A DNA stretch of 64,000 nt from Comamonadaceae bacterium CG12_big_fil_rev_8_21_14_0_65_59_15 (GCA_002786915.1 PCUV01000009.1:62001-126000), one strand, 5' to 3'; counted from the stretch's first letter, positions 46,070 through 55,115 are shown. The notes: a model not told the origin generated them from the sequence alone. Numbers and translations: made by a program.

Positions 46070-47155
46070 ATGCCCAACCCGCAATTCACCAAACCCTGGC
46101 ACGGCGTGCCGCGCGAGCAAATCCACTGGAACCCGACCGTCCTCGAAGATGCCTGTATTGGCTGCGGCACCTGTGTCACTGGCTGCAGTCGGCTGGTGTA
46201 CCGTTTTGACTTTGAGCGTAAAAAACCAGTGGTGGTGGATCCGCTGAACTGCATGGTGGGTTGTACCACCTGCGCCAACACCTGTCCGGCGCACGCACTG
46301 GTGTTTCCGCCCATCGAGTCGGTGTTGGCACTGGAAGGCCTGGCGCAAGTGCGTCATGCGGTAGAAGACGACTTGCAGGCGCGCCAAGACATCCTGGCAG
46401 CCAGTGCACATGTGCCGCACCCGGACCGCATCGTCAAGCTGGTGGTGCAAAGCATGGATAAGCCAGCGGCCGATGTGCTGTGCTTGACCCTGACCCCGGT
46501 GACTGCGGGCGCGTGCTTTTGTGAATTTGTCCCCGGGCAATACATCGAATTGTGGCAGCCCGAGTCGTCGCATTTGTCGCGCGCCTATTCCATTGCCAAC
46601 GCACCGCATGGCGACGGCAGCATCATTCTGCATATCCGGCGGGTGGAAGGGGGGCGCTTCACGCAATGGGCGTTTGAGACCATGAAGGTGGGCGACACGC
46701 TGCAAGCCCGTGGGCCGTTGGGTGCCTTCACCATGCGTTCACCGGTCGGCGTGCCACTGCTGTTTGTTGCCGGTGGCACCGGACTGGCACCGGTGCTGGC
46801 TTTGCTGGAGCAGCAGGTCTACTTTGCACCGCAACGCGATATGGTGTTGCTGTGGGGCATGCGCCAGGTGAGCGATTTTTATGCCCTTGACACCTTGCAG
46901 GCGCTGACAACACGCGCGCCAGGTCTGCGGGTCGTGCTGGTGTCGCAGCAACTTGAAAAACCACCGGCCATGCCCCTAGCCGTTCGCTTTGGCAGCGGAA
47001 CCGTCCTCGATGCGCTAGCCCAAGATGCCAGCCTTCCAGGTGGGCGCGATATTTACGCCGCAGGGCCGCCGGTGATGCTGCGTGAACTTGCGCACGCACT
47101 CGACCAGCAAGGCGTGGCCAAGTCGCGCGTGCACATGGATTCGTTTGGTGTGTAA
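46070..47155 (+). CDS. Ferredoxin fused to FAD/NAD(P)H reductase
   Basis: A 361-residue fusion. Residues 1-90 hold two [4Fe-4S] motifs (CIGCGTCVTGC with a distant Cys, and CMVGCTTCANTCP); residues about 125-360 are a ferredoxin-NADP reductase domain with FAD site RAYSIANAP, GPLGAFTM and NAD(P) site FVAGGTGLAPVLALL. It should shuttle electrons between NAD(P)H and an iron-sulfur partner. The ATG at 46070 follows TGGAGG. The partner is not evident from context. Confidence 0.83.
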   Translation: MPNPQFTKPWHGVPREQIHWNPTVLEDACIGCGTCVTGCSRLVYRFDFERKKPVVVDPLNCMVGCTTCANTCPAHALVFPPIESVLALEGLAQVRHAVEDDLQARQDILAASAHVPHPDRIVKLVVQSMDKPAADVLCLTLTPVTAGACFCEFVPGQYIELWQPESSHLSRAYSIANAPHGDGSIILHIRRVEGGRFTQWAFETMKVGDTLQARGPLGAFTMRSPVGVPLLFVAGGTGLAPVLALLEQQVYFAPQRDMVLLWGMRQVSDFYALDTLQALTTRAPGLRVVLVSQQLEKPPAMPLAVRFGSGTVLDALAQDASLPGGRDIYAAGPPVMLRELAHALDQQGVAKSRVHMDSFGV

Positions 47156-47175
47156 CTTGATCAAGGAGTAACAAA

Positions 47176-48360
47176 ATGACTGCAAAACAAGTGGTTCTTT
47201 GCAACCCGGTGCGTACCGCCATTGGCACCTACAACGGTAGCCTCAAAGATGTGCCCGCCACTGACCTCGGTGCGACCGTGATCCGCGAGACGCTCAAGCG
47301 CTCAGGCCTGGCGGCGCAGCAAGTTCAGACCCTGGTGATGGGCAACGTGATCCAGGCTGGCAACAAGATGAATCCGGCACGACAAGCCGGCATAGCGGCA
47401 GGTCTGCCGGTAGCCGTTCCGGCCATGACCGTCAACCGCGTCTGCGGCTCGGGCGCGCAAGGTGTCGTTAGCGCCGCCCTGGAGGTGTGGTCGGGCATGA
47501 TCGATTGCGCCATCGGCGGTGGCATGGAGAACATGGACCGCGCACCTTACCTGCTACCGCAAGGGCGCTGGGGCGCACGCATGGGCGATGTCACGATGTA
47601 CGACAGCATGTTGCGTGACGGCCTGAACGATGCCTTCAGCGACCAGCACTCAGGCTGGCATACCGAAGACCTGGTGACCCTGCGCAATATCTCTCGCGCT
47701 GATCAGGACCGCTGGGCGCTGCGTTCGCAACAACGTTTTGCAGCGGCGCAGGCAGCAGGCAAATTTGCTGCTGAAATCGCCACAGTGGAAATTGCCGGGC
47801 GTAAAGGTCCGACATTGTTCAACAAGGACGAGCACAACCGACCCGAAACCAGCGCGGAGTCGCTGGCCAAGCTCAAACCCGCTTTCCGCAAGGACGGAAC
47901 CATCACCGCCGGCAGTGCACCCGGTTTGAACTCGGGCGCGGCGGCCATGATCGTGGCCGGACGGCAATGGGCAGAGGCCCATGGTCTCAAGCCCATGGCA
48001 CGGCTGGTGTCCTACGGTATTGGTGCTGTCGAGCCCGCACTGTTCGGCCTGGGACCAGTGCCCGCCGTGCGCCAGGCCCTGACCCGGGCCGGCTGGTCGG
48101 TGCCAGACGTGCAGCGCGTCGAGATCAACGAAGCCTTTGCCGCCATCACGCTGGCGTGCCTGCGCGAACTCGGCTTTGCCGAAGACATCGTGAACGTTGA
48201 AGGCGGTGCCATTGCCCACGGCCACCCGATTGGTGCCAGCGGTGCCGTGCTGGCCACACGGCTGATGCACTCGATGCAGCGCGACGGCCTGCAGCGGGGC
48301 ATCGTCACCTTGTGCATTGGTGGTGGTCAGGGCATTGCGCTGGCGCTTGAAATGCTGTGA
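47176..48360 (+). CDS. Thiolase (acetyl-CoA acetyltransferase)
   Basis: A 394-residue thiolase II. The acyl-carrying Cys is in VNRVCGSGAQG (about residue 89); the catalytic His is in GGAIAHGHPIGASG and the second Cys in TLCIGGGQG. Reaction: condensation or cleavage of acetoacetyl-CoA or longer 3-ketoacyl-CoA. It follows the reductase gene by 20 bases, but no other beta-oxidation or PHB genes are nearby. Confidence 0.93.
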   Translation: MTAKQVVLCNPVRTAIGTYNGSLKDVPATDLGATVIRETLKRSGLAAQQVQTLVMGNVIQAGNKMNPARQAGIAAGLPVAVPAMTVNRVCGSGAQGVVSAALEVWSGMIDCAIGGGMENMDRAPYLLPQGRWGARMGDVTMYDSMLRDGLNDAFSDQHSGWHTEDLVTLRNISRADQDRWALRSQQRFAAAQAAGKFAAEIATVEIAGRKGPTLFNKDEHNRPETSAESLAKLKPAFRKDGTITAGSAPGLNSGAAAMIVAGRQWAEAHGLKPMARLVSYGIGAVEPALFGLGPVPAVRQALTRAGWSVPDVQRVEINEAFAAITLACLRELGFAEDIVNVEGGAIAHGHPIGASGAVLATRLMHSMQRDGLQRGIVTLCIGGGQGIALALEML

Positions 48361-48368
48361 GGCATGCC

Positions 48369-48605
48369 ATGCAGCCACCTGTTCACCGCTTTCACGATCT
48401 TTTTGCCCAACTGGGCCTGGCCAACGATCCAGCCAGCATCGAGCGTTTCATCGCCAGTCACGCGCCACTGGCTGCCGATATCAAACTGCACGCCGCACCT
48501 TTCTGGACACCGGCGCAAGCCGATTTTCTGCGTGAGGCCTGTATGCAGGATGCCGATTGGGCCGAGCTGGCAGACCAGTTGAGTGTGGCGCTACACCGGG
48601 CTTGA
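48369..48605 (+). CDS. DUF2789 family protein
   Basis: A 78-residue protein matching the DUF2789 pattern (HDLFAQLGLANDPASIERF, then APFWTPAQADFLREA and a closing DWAELADQL). Function unknown. The ATG at 48369 gives the family N-terminus; another ATG 5 bases upstream is in a different frame. Confidence 0.8.
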   Translation: MQPPVHRFHDLFAQLGLANDPASIERFIASHAPLAADIKLHAAPFWTPAQADFLREACMQDADWAELADQLSVALHRA

Positions 48606-48668
48606 CCGGCAGCTGCTGGGGCGGAAAAGCCGCCACCGGCCGATACATTGACTGAAAGGAATAACATC

Positions 48669-48989
48669 ATGAAATCAGCTTTTTGCCGTTGCTTGCCTGT
48701 TATCGCACTGGCCGCCGCATTACCTGCCCTGGCCCAAACTCCGACCATGGACAAGCAACCGGTTCAACGTGAATTGATCTATTGCGCAGACCTGATGACG
48801 CATGCTGAGCGTGAGGCTTACCGCGCCAACATGCAGGCTGCGACCACGCCAACGGCGCGTGACACCCTGCGTGCCGATCATCGGCGCGTCATGCAAGAGC
48901 GGGCAAACAGTATGGGACGCCCGGGTCAATGCGACGCACCGTTGCGTCTGCGCGCTGGACAGGGATTTCAGGGAGGTACCGCCAAATGA
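48669..48989 (+). CDS. Small periplasmic hypothetical protein
   Basis: A 106-residue protein with a signal peptide (FCRCLPVIALAAALPALAQ) and a short polar mature part with two Cys. No family recognised. GAAAGGA precedes the ATG. It overlaps the next cytochrome gene by 4 bases, suggesting a joint role. Confidence 0.65.
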   Translation: MKSAFCRCLPVIALAAALPALAQTPTMDKQPVQRELIYCADLMTHAEREAYRANMQAATTPTARDTLRADHRRVMQERANSMGRPGQCDAPLRLRAGQGFQGGTAK

Positions 48990-49270
48990 ATCCGCACAAG
49001 AACTTGCTCTGGATCGCAATGACGGTCGTCATGCTGGGCGCGTGCACACAGGCACCACAGGGTGACCCGGCGCGAGGTATGAAGGTCCATGAGGTCTGTC
49101 TGGATTGTCACGGCACAGAGCTGTACACATCGCCCACGCGCAAGGTCAAATCCTTGCAAGCCTTGCACCAAGATGTGGGCAAGTGGGGCGATTACTACGC
49201 GCCCGCGCTTTCGCCACAAGACGTGGACGACATCACGGCCTACCTGAACCGTGACTTCTACAAATTCTGA
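48986..49270 (+). CDS. Small lipoprotein cytochrome c
   Basis: A 94-residue protein with a lipobox (VMLGAC, Cys at about 20) and one heme c site CLDCH. A His-rich middle and LSPQDVDDITAYLN C-terminal helix are typical of class I small cytochromes. It would be anchored to a membrane by lipid and face the periplasm. It overlaps the previous gene (ATGA). Confidence 0.82.
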   Translation: MNPHKNLLWIAMTVVMLGACTQAPQGDPARGMKVHEVCLDCHGTELYTSPTRKVKSLQALHQDVGKWGDYYAPALSPQDVDDITAYLNRDFYKF

Positions 49271-49371
49271 CGCACCGCACGGACACGTTGAAATCCCCTT
49301 GTGCCGCTGCAACTGGAGACCTCGCAGACTGCGCAGGTCTGCGGTATGTGATCAAGCAATAAGTGGCAAAA

Positions 49372-49425
49372 AATATAGCTGCTTGCCCTTGTTCCATAAG
49401 GGCTGGTAGCCATTTTTATATATAA
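49372..49425 (+). repeat. Dispersed hairpin repeat, copy 5
   Basis: ATAGCTGCTTGCCC (from 49375) pairs imperfectly with GGGCTGGTAGCCAT, followed by TTTTATATATAA. It lies between the convergent cytochrome c and mobB genes. Confidence 0.62.
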
Positions 49426-49434
49426 CGCGATGCG

Positions 49435-49956
49435 TCAAAGACGTTGTGAAGCGTTCGCCAGCACAAACCTCGCAATCGATGGAATATCGGTCAAATCCAG
49501 GTAAGCCAGGCTTGGCGTCACGGCCGCTTTTTCTGGCGAATCAGGCGGCGTGTCGGTGGCAATGGCCACAATGCCGGGCCAATCCGGCCACAGTGTGGGT
49601 TTGTTTTCAGACGCTCGCCATACTTCCAGTTTGGGAAACGATCCGCCTTTGAAGCCTTCAATCAGGATCAGGTCGGTGTTTTGCATCCGGTCAAGCAGGT
49701 CATCCAGCGAGGGCTCGGGCGCGCCACGCAGCTCGTGCATCAGCGCCCAACGGTCGTTACCCATCAGCAAGACTTCTTTGCATCCTGCCTCACGCAAACG
49801 GTAGGAGTCTTTGCCGGGGCGGTCGATGTCGACATTCTTGTGGCTGTGCTTGATGAGCGACACCGCCAGTCCGTAAGACGCCACCTCGGGCACCAGGCGT
49901 TCCAGCAATGTCGTCTTGCCCATGCCGGAATGACCGGCAATACCGAATATCTTCAC
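49435..49956 (-). CDS. mobB: Molybdopterin-guanine dinucleotide biosynthesis protein B
   Basis: A 173-residue GTPase-like protein with the P-loop GHSGMGKTT at residues 8-16 and the MobB segments KHSHKNVDID and LILIEGFKG. It assists MobA in making bis-MGD. Its location 16 bases downstream of the multiheme gene, at the end of the second molybdoenzyme cluster, ties it to cofactor supply for that enzyme and for AioA. Confidence 0.94.
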   Translation of the reverse strand: MKIFGIAGHSGMGKTTLLERLVPEVASYGLAVSLIKHSHKNVDIDRPGKDSYRLREAGCKEVLLMGNDRWALMHELRGAPEPSLDDLLDRMQNTDLILIEGFKGGSFPKLEVWRASENKPTLWPDWPGIVAIATDTPPDSPEKAAVTPSLAYLDLTDIPSIARFVLANASQRL

Positions 49957-49972
49957 GATTGCCCCGCTGGGT

Positions 49973-51988
49973 TCATCCGATTTGGGTGAAGAACCCGATG
50001 CCCACCAACGTCAGCAGGGTCAGGCCGCAGGCGATCAGCACAAAGCCCAGCAGCTTGGACAGTGCCAGCTTGGTCGGCGACGGTGCGTCCACCAGGTATT
50101 TCTCCAGCTCGCCACTGGCGACCAAACGTTCGTACTCGACGGCATGGTCATGCTTGAATTCCTCGATGCTGAAGGTACCGGTGAACATGACCACCTCGAC
50201 CGGGAACTTGTCGGGGCGGAAATGGTTGTTGAAGAAGTGCACCGTGAACAGGAACACCACCGCCAGGAAAGCTTCCTCGGCGTGGAAGATGGCCGCCACA
50301 TTGAACACCCAGCCCGGCAGGAACGCGCCGAAGAAATTGGGCAGCCACATGATCAGGCCACTGACACCGATGATGGTGACCCCCCAGAACGGAGCCCAGT
50401 AGTCAAACTTTTCCCAATACGTCCAGCGGTCAAACTTGGGACGTGGCCCCTTACCAAAGAACCACTTGAACATGGCAATCATGTCCTTGCCGTCCTGCAG
50501 ATTGGGTACCAATGAGTTCGGACCAAAGAACTTGAAGGTGTTCCAGTTCTTGACCAGATAGGCCGCCACAGCAAACAGGTGCAGGAAGAAGACGCCTGCA
50601 AATATCACGGCAGAGGTGCGGTGAATCAGACCAGCGGTGTGCGGGCCACCCAGCAGGGTCATGAGCGGCGAAGCCCAGGGCGATGTGGGGTAGAACAACG
50701 GAATACCCGTGGCGGTCAGCACCATCAGGCTCAACGCAAACGTGATGTGACCCAGGCGCCACATCGGGCTAAAGCGTTGTACGTGTTTGCCTTTGTATTG
50801 CGCGGGTACGCTGTCCAGACGAATTTGCTGTTCGCCTGCGTGGGCCTTGCGCTCCTTGAACTCACGGTAGAACCACAGCAAGGTGTGCAGCCAGAAGAAG
50901 GCAAACGTACCCACCAACAGCTGAAGCATGATCTGCCAAGCCACCCAGATTTGCGGATACTTATTGAAGTCGCCCGCGTGTCCGTGCGGTTGGTAGGTGG
51001 CAAAGCCAGCCGGAGCAAGGGCCAGATCTTTCTTGCCACTATGGCAGGTCTGGCAGGTCTTGAGCAAATTGGTTGGATGCACCGTTGACTTGGGGTCGTC
51101 AGCCTTGGCAATCTTGTGGCTGCCGTGGCAGCTGTAACACTTGGCGGTGTTGGTGTAGCCCAGTGCATTGATCTGGCCATGGTAGGTGGCGCGGTAAGTG
51201 GTCAGGCTCTTTTCATGGCAGCTACCACAGCGGTCGGTCACCGCCAAAATGAACGGGTCGTCACTGGAGCTGGTGATGGCGTGCGTGGTGTGGCAGTCGG
51301 TGCACACGGCAGCCTTGATGTCGTGTTTTTCCATCGCCGCCTGGCCGTGCACGGATGCGGCGTAGGTGTCAAGCTGCTCGCTGTGGCAGGTGCTGCCGCA
51401 GGTGGTGCCAATTTGCAGACGCCACTGGTCATACGCGGGCGACTTCTTGTCGGCCGGAACATTGAAACTGTGGGTGTCGTGGCAACCGTCGCAGGTGGCG
51501 TTAGGTTGATCCGGAAAATTCTGGTTGGGGCGGGCGTGGAACGACTTTTGATAGGCATGGGCGTTCTTGACAATCACTTCCAGCCGGGGCTTGTCTTTGA
51601 GCGTGCCGTCCGCTTGTGCAGCAGCCAATAACTTTTCGTGGCAACCCGCGCAATCAACGCGCGCAAGTTTGGGCGCGTCGGCTTTGCCGTGTGCATTGGC
51701 CTTGTCGGCGCTGTCTCGAATATCGGTATGGCAGGCGACACATTCCATTTTGGCGTGCACGCCACCGGCCAGCTTTTCAGCCGTGACGGTCAGCAGCTCG
51801 CGCTTTTCGTCGTCGGCTGCCGGGACTTCAATGGCCCCCTTTTTGCCGTCGTGGCAGCTCAAGCAAGTGGCGTTGTCCAGTTTGGGTGCTTGCGTGGCTG
51901 TACTGGAAGCCGCGAACACGGGCAGGTTGAGCACGGTGGCTAGCAAGAATGCTACAGCGCCATTCATCAAAGAGGGGGTCAATCGCAT
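49973..51988 (-). CDS. Nine-heme cytochrome c fused to a cytochrome b membrane domain
   Basis: A 671-residue protein. After a signal peptide (ending near VFAAS), residues about 35-330 hold eight CXXCH heme sites (CLSCH, CVACH, CAGCH, CDGCH, CTDCH, CGSCH, CYSCH, CQTCH) and one CXXXCH (CGSTCH). The rest is a FdnI/thiosulfate-reductase-type cytochrome b with about five transmembrane helices and conserved His. The design suits quinone-linked electron exchange with periplasmic carriers in place of a NrfD/PsrC anchor. The ATG at 51988 follows GGAAAG. Confidence 0.87.
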   Translation of the reverse strand: MRLTPSLMNGAVAFLLATVLNLPVFAASSTATQAPKLDNATCLSCHDGKKGAIEVPAADDEKRELLTVTAEKLAGGVHAKMECVACHTDIRDSADKANAHGKADAPKLARVDCAGCHEKLLAAAQADGTLKDKPRLEVIVKNAHAYQKSFHARPNQNFPDQPNATCDGCHDTHSFNVPADKKSPAYDQWRLQIGTTCGSTCHSEQLDTYAASVHGQAAMEKHDIKAAVCTDCHTTHAITSSSDDPFILAVTDRCGSCHEKSLTTYRATYHGQINALGYTNTAKCYSCHGSHKIAKADDPKSTVHPTNLLKTCQTCHSGKKDLALAPAGFATYQPHGHAGDFNKYPQIWVAWQIMLQLLVGTFAFFWLHTLLWFYREFKERKAHAGEQQIRLDSVPAQYKGKHVQRFSPMWRLGHITFALSLMVLTATGIPLFYPTSPWASPLMTLLGGPHTAGLIHRTSAVIFAGVFFLHLFAVAAYLVKNWNTFKFFGPNSLVPNLQDGKDMIAMFKWFFGKGPRPKFDRWTYWEKFDYWAPFWGVTIIGVSGLIMWLPNFFGAFLPGWVFNVAAIFHAEEAFLAVVFLFTVHFFNNHFRPDKFPVEVVMFTGTFSIEEFKHDHAVEYERLVASGELEKYLVDAPSPTKLALSKLLGFVLIACGLTLLTLVGIGFFTQIG

Positions 51989-52013
51989 GATTCTTTCCAA
52001 CTACAAAAGAAAC

Positions 52014-52039
52014 GCCTGCTGCCATGTTTGACAGCAGGC
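52014..52039 (-). terminator. Hairpin between the monoheme and nine-heme genes
   Basis: GCCTGCTG/CAGCAGGC is a perfect 8-bp stem with a 10-base loop; on the transcribed (minus) strand it is followed by TTTCTTTT. It could partly terminate transcription or protect the upstream message, lowering expression of the nine-heme gene relative to the cytochrome. Confidence 0.55.
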
Positions 52040-52055
52040 CTGCCTAAGGGCTCGC

Positions 52056-52400
52056 TTACTTGGCCGAGAGGATCCAGTCAGCCAGATTCTTCTGCACAGC
52101 CGGATCCTTGTTGTCCAGCAGCTTGTGGTCAACTTCCTTGCCGTCAGAGGTTTTGACCTTGCCGCCCTTGTTGAACTGCTCGATGACCTTGGCTTGTGCG
52201 TCGGGTTTGCCCTTGTACTTGGCGGCTACTTTTTTGAGCGCTGGGCCTTTTTTGGCCAGTTTGACGTCGTGGCATTTGCTGCATTCGTTGTCTTTAAACA
52301 GTGCCTTGGCGGCATCGGCATCAACAGCGGCGTGAGCGGGTGACAAGGTGGCGGCAGCCAGCACAGCAGCGCCGATGAGGGTAAGAGATGATTTCAACAT
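52056..52400 (-). CDS. Class I monoheme cytochrome c
   Basis: A 114-residue periplasmic cytochrome with a signal peptide (ending SPAHAA) and heme site CSKCH; a long Lys-rich middle precedes the C-terminal NLADWILSAK helix. The ATG at 52400 has GGAG upstream. It probably carries electrons between the molybdoenzyme and the nine-heme/cytochrome b protein. Confidence 0.88.
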   Translation of the reverse strand: MLKSSLTLIGAAVLAAATLSPAHAAVDADAAKALFKDNECSKCHDVKLAKKGPALKKVAAKYKGKPDAQAKVIEQFNKGGKVKTSDGKEVDHKLLDNKDPAVQKNLADWILSAK

Positions 52401-52459
52401 GGGGAAACTCCAGATAAAAAATAAAAATAAACAAACATCAATAAGATGGATGGTCATGG

Positions 52460-54067
52460 TTACATGGCAAGCATCTCCTTTTGGCGGCAACTGGGACAAG
52501 TCATCAGCGTTGCGCGAGTACCTTCGTCAAACGACGGGTTCCCTTGCAACATCTTCAAACCAGACTCCAGCATCTTTTTGCTGATGAATGGTGTGCCGCA
52601 CGACGTGCATTTGACAAAAGCGTCCTCGTGGATTACCACAGATGACATCTGGGTTAGCGCCCGAATGGCAACGCGTGGAGACAACGAGAGCGCTTTTTCC
52701 GGGCAGCCGGCAACACACAACCCACACTGCACGCAAGCACTTTCCTGAAATACAAGTTGTGGCTGCGTGTCGTGTCTGTCCTTCAACGCCCGCGTCGGAC
52801 ACAGGTTGACGCAGGCAAAGCACAGGGTGCAGGTGGATCGGTTCACCGTAACGGCCCCGATCGTGGCGGCTGCAGGCAAAACCTGCGCGATTCCCTGGCT
52901 CTCGGCAGCGAACTGGCGCAAGCTGTCAATCCACGCCAGCCGTTTGAAACGTGACCAGGATGCCAGCTCGGCCACCGGTGCACGCTGCGCTATCGGTTTG
53001 ATCAGTTTTGAGTCGGTCGTCAACCAGAGCGCCAGCGTGTTGTCTGGTTGGAATTGGACGCGCTCGGGGTTGTCGCCCAGGGCTAGCAGCACGGTGCGCA
53101 TCTGCGCTACCTTGCGCGCAAGCAATTCGCGCGTGCGCCGTGGCAGGGCGGCATCGTCCACCAGCACCAGTGCACGCGCACCATGTGCCAGTGCACGTAG
53201 CCAAAGCTCGTCACCAAAAGCGGGTAAGGGATCAACCTCCAACGCGACTGCATTCGCCTCGGCTAGCGCCGTGTGTGCAGGCTCATCCAGCGCGCCCTGG
53301 TGCACCACAACGATTGGATCGGCGGGAGTTTGACTCAACAATTGCTGCAGGCGCTGGTCAACGCTTGCACGCTCCATGGGCTTGAACGTCAAGGCACCCG
53401 TGGGGCAAGCCAGCGTGCAACTGGCGCAGCCTTGGCACAGGTGCGGGTCGATCTGTATCAGTTGACCGGTTGAATGCAATGCGTCGGCCGAGCAAACCGA
53501 CACACATTGCTGGCAGCCCGCGACACCGCTGACGCCATGAGCACACATTTCAGCGTCATAGCTGAAATAACGCGGCTTGGCAAAGCGTCCGGTCAAGGCT
53601 TTCAGAGTGACTTCGATCGAATCCAAGGCTTTGTCATCAGCGTTCAGCGCAAAGTAGCCCAGTGGCTTGACTTCAGAAGTAATCAAGGGTCGCTGGCACA
53701 AGTCCAGCACCAAATCAAATGTTCGTCCCGGATTCGGGCTTGCGGCACCTACATCAGTGACATCATCGCCAAGCCTGATTTCTGCATGAAACGCGCCCAG
53801 GTAACCGCGCAGATGGGTCACTTTGCGGCCAATGGCCGTTACCCGCGCCCCCCACGCCTGTTTGTCCACGCCGGGTGCAAACACCACCACCGGTTGGTGG
53901 CGACCCACGCGCTGCGCCACCGGACCTGCGCGTTCGTCGTCGCCCAGCACCAGCACACAACCCAGTGACTCAAATTCAACCTGATCCGATGCCAGGGCAC
54001 CATGTGCTGGCACAGGCGTCAACCCAAGCGCCTCGATAGGTGCATTGACTTGGCTTGACTGGATCAT
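52460..54067 (-). CDS. Polyferredoxin-like 4Fe-4S protein
   Basis: A 535-residue cytoplasmic protein with four [4Fe-4S] motifs in two pairs: CQQCVSVC and CQGCASCTLACP around residues 180-225, and CTLCFACVNLCP and CVQCGLCVAGCP around 420-465, separated by a cluster-free domain of about 190 residues. The C-terminus has two Cys pairs (CTSC, CPSC) like a zinc ribbon. Similar proteins accompany formate dehydrogenase-like operons with TorD. Its partner here is unknown. It overlaps the TorD-like gene by 4 bases. Confidence 0.82.
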   Translation of the reverse strand: MIQSSQVNAPIEALGLTPVPAHGALASDQVEFESLGCVLVLGDDERAGPVAQRVGRHQPVVVFAPGVDKQAWGARVTAIGRKVTHLRGYLGAFHAEIRLGDDVTDVGAASPNPGRTFDLVLDLCQRPLITSEVKPLGYFALNADDKALDSIEVTLKALTGRFAKPRYFSYDAEMCAHGVSGVAGCQQCVSVCSADALHSTGQLIQIDPHLCQGCASCTLACPTGALTFKPMERASVDQRLQQLLSQTPADPIVVVHQGALDEPAHTALAEANAVALEVDPLPAFGDELWLRALAHGARALVLVDDAALPRRTRELLARKVAQMRTVLLALGDNPERVQFQPDNTLALWLTTDSKLIKPIAQRAPVAELASWSRFKRLAWIDSLRQFAAESQGIAQVLPAAATIGAVTVNRSTCTLCFACVNLCPTRALKDRHDTQPQLVFQESACVQCGLCVAGCPEKALSLSPRVAIRALTQMSSVVIHEDAFVKCTSCGTPFISKKMLESGLKMLQGNPSFDEGTRATLMTCPSCRQKEMLAM

Positions 54068-54780
54068 GTTGTGGCCCCGCTCGCCACAGCCTGGCTGTTA
54101 GCAGCCGTTTGTTTTGAGATTTCCAGTACATCGGCAACATCGAGCTCGCAGGCGGCTTTGAGTAAATTCGATGTGGCGCGGTAATAGTCTGTCTTGGCCA
54201 GTCGGGCCATCTTCTCGCAATGCGAAGGAACCCAATCCAGCAGGTGGGTCTCCAAAAAGCGTTGCTGCATGTCCAGCCATCTTGCGGCCAAAACGTCGTC
54301 AGCCGCTTGGTGTGCCAGCATCTCCCGGTAGGCTAGCACCGACATGAAGCGCAACTGGGTGCCCAGATAATCAGGCGGCCCCAGTTCAGCGCAAAAATCT
54401 ATCAGGCCCGCTTCCAGGTAGAACTGCGCGGCATCCGTGACTTTGTCACCATTCATGTCCAAACCCAGCGATGCGCTCTCGTACGGCCCAGCGAGCCTGC
54501 CTTTGTGCAGAACGCCAGCCAACAAGCTGGTTCGGTCAACCGCCAGGGCGGTCAAACCATTGGACTGCTGGCGCGCCGACTGCAGCGCAGCCAGCAACGC
54601 CGCAGACTCCGGCCCCAACGGCTTTCCCGCATCGGCGTCAACGGTCTGCAACACCGATTCGAGTTCGTCCAACCAAGTCTTGGTGGGCTGCTCGATGACC
54701 AACCGCGACAGCAACCACCAGGTGCTGCTGCGCTGTTTGGCAACGTCAGCCCATCGCCCGTTCAAAGGCGCTTGCGTCAT
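54064..54780 (-). CDS. TorD/DmsD-family maturation chaperone
   Basis: A 238-residue helical protein with the family's FYLEAGLIDFCAELGPPDYLG and RWLDMQQRFLETHLLDWVP segments. Such chaperones bind Tat signals and assist molybdenum-cofactor insertion into a cognate enzyme, here presumably the protein at 55814. The ATG at 54780 overlaps the stop of the diheme cytochrome gene (ATGA). Confidence 0.87.
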   Translation of the reverse strand: MTQAPLNGRWADVAKQRSSTWWLLSRLVIEQPTKTWLDELESVLQTVDADAGKPLGPESAALLAALQSARQQSNGLTALAVDRTSLLAGVLHKGRLAGPYESASLGLDMNGDKVTDAAQFYLEAGLIDFCAELGPPDYLGTQLRFMSVLAYREMLAHQAADDVLAARWLDMQQRFLETHLLDWVPSHCEKMARLAKTDYYRATSNLLKAACELDVADVLEISKQTAANSQAVASGATT

Positions 54781-55115
54781 TGAGGCGGCCCGTAGAACGT
54801 GGGCTTGTTGGGCTCCTGGTGGCAGGTGAGACAACCCTTGCGATCCACCGGCCCGTCAGAGCCTTGCGGCTCGCCGGTGCGCAGGAACAGGATGTCTTTT
54901 TCACCACCGCCGTGGCAGTCGTCACAGAACAATTTCTGACTTGTGCCATGCACCGCGTGCCAGCGCCCTTTTTCCAGAATGGTTTTGGTTTTTGATGTGA
55001 CCTTGGTCGTCTTGACTGCCTTGGCGGCGGGTTTGGCCGCAGGCTCACCAGCGGCAAACGCGCCACCGCTCGCCAGAGCGAACCCCAAACAACCCAGCAA
55101 CAGAAGTTTTTTCAT
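54777..55115 (-). CDS. Small diheme cytochrome c
   Basis: A 112-residue periplasmic protein with a signal peptide (to about GAFAAG), a Lys/Ala-rich linker and two heme sites, CDDCH and CLTCH, near the C-terminus. It overlaps both neighbouring genes by 4 bases, so it is produced with the Fe-S subunit and chaperone and may be an intrinsic part of the complex. Confidence 0.87.
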   Translation of the reverse strand: MKKLLLLGCLGFALASGGAFAAGEPAAKPAAKAVKTTKVTSKTKTILEKGRWHAVHGTSQKLFCDDCHGGGEKDILFLRTGEPQGSDGPVDRKGCLTCHQEPNKPTFYGPPQ

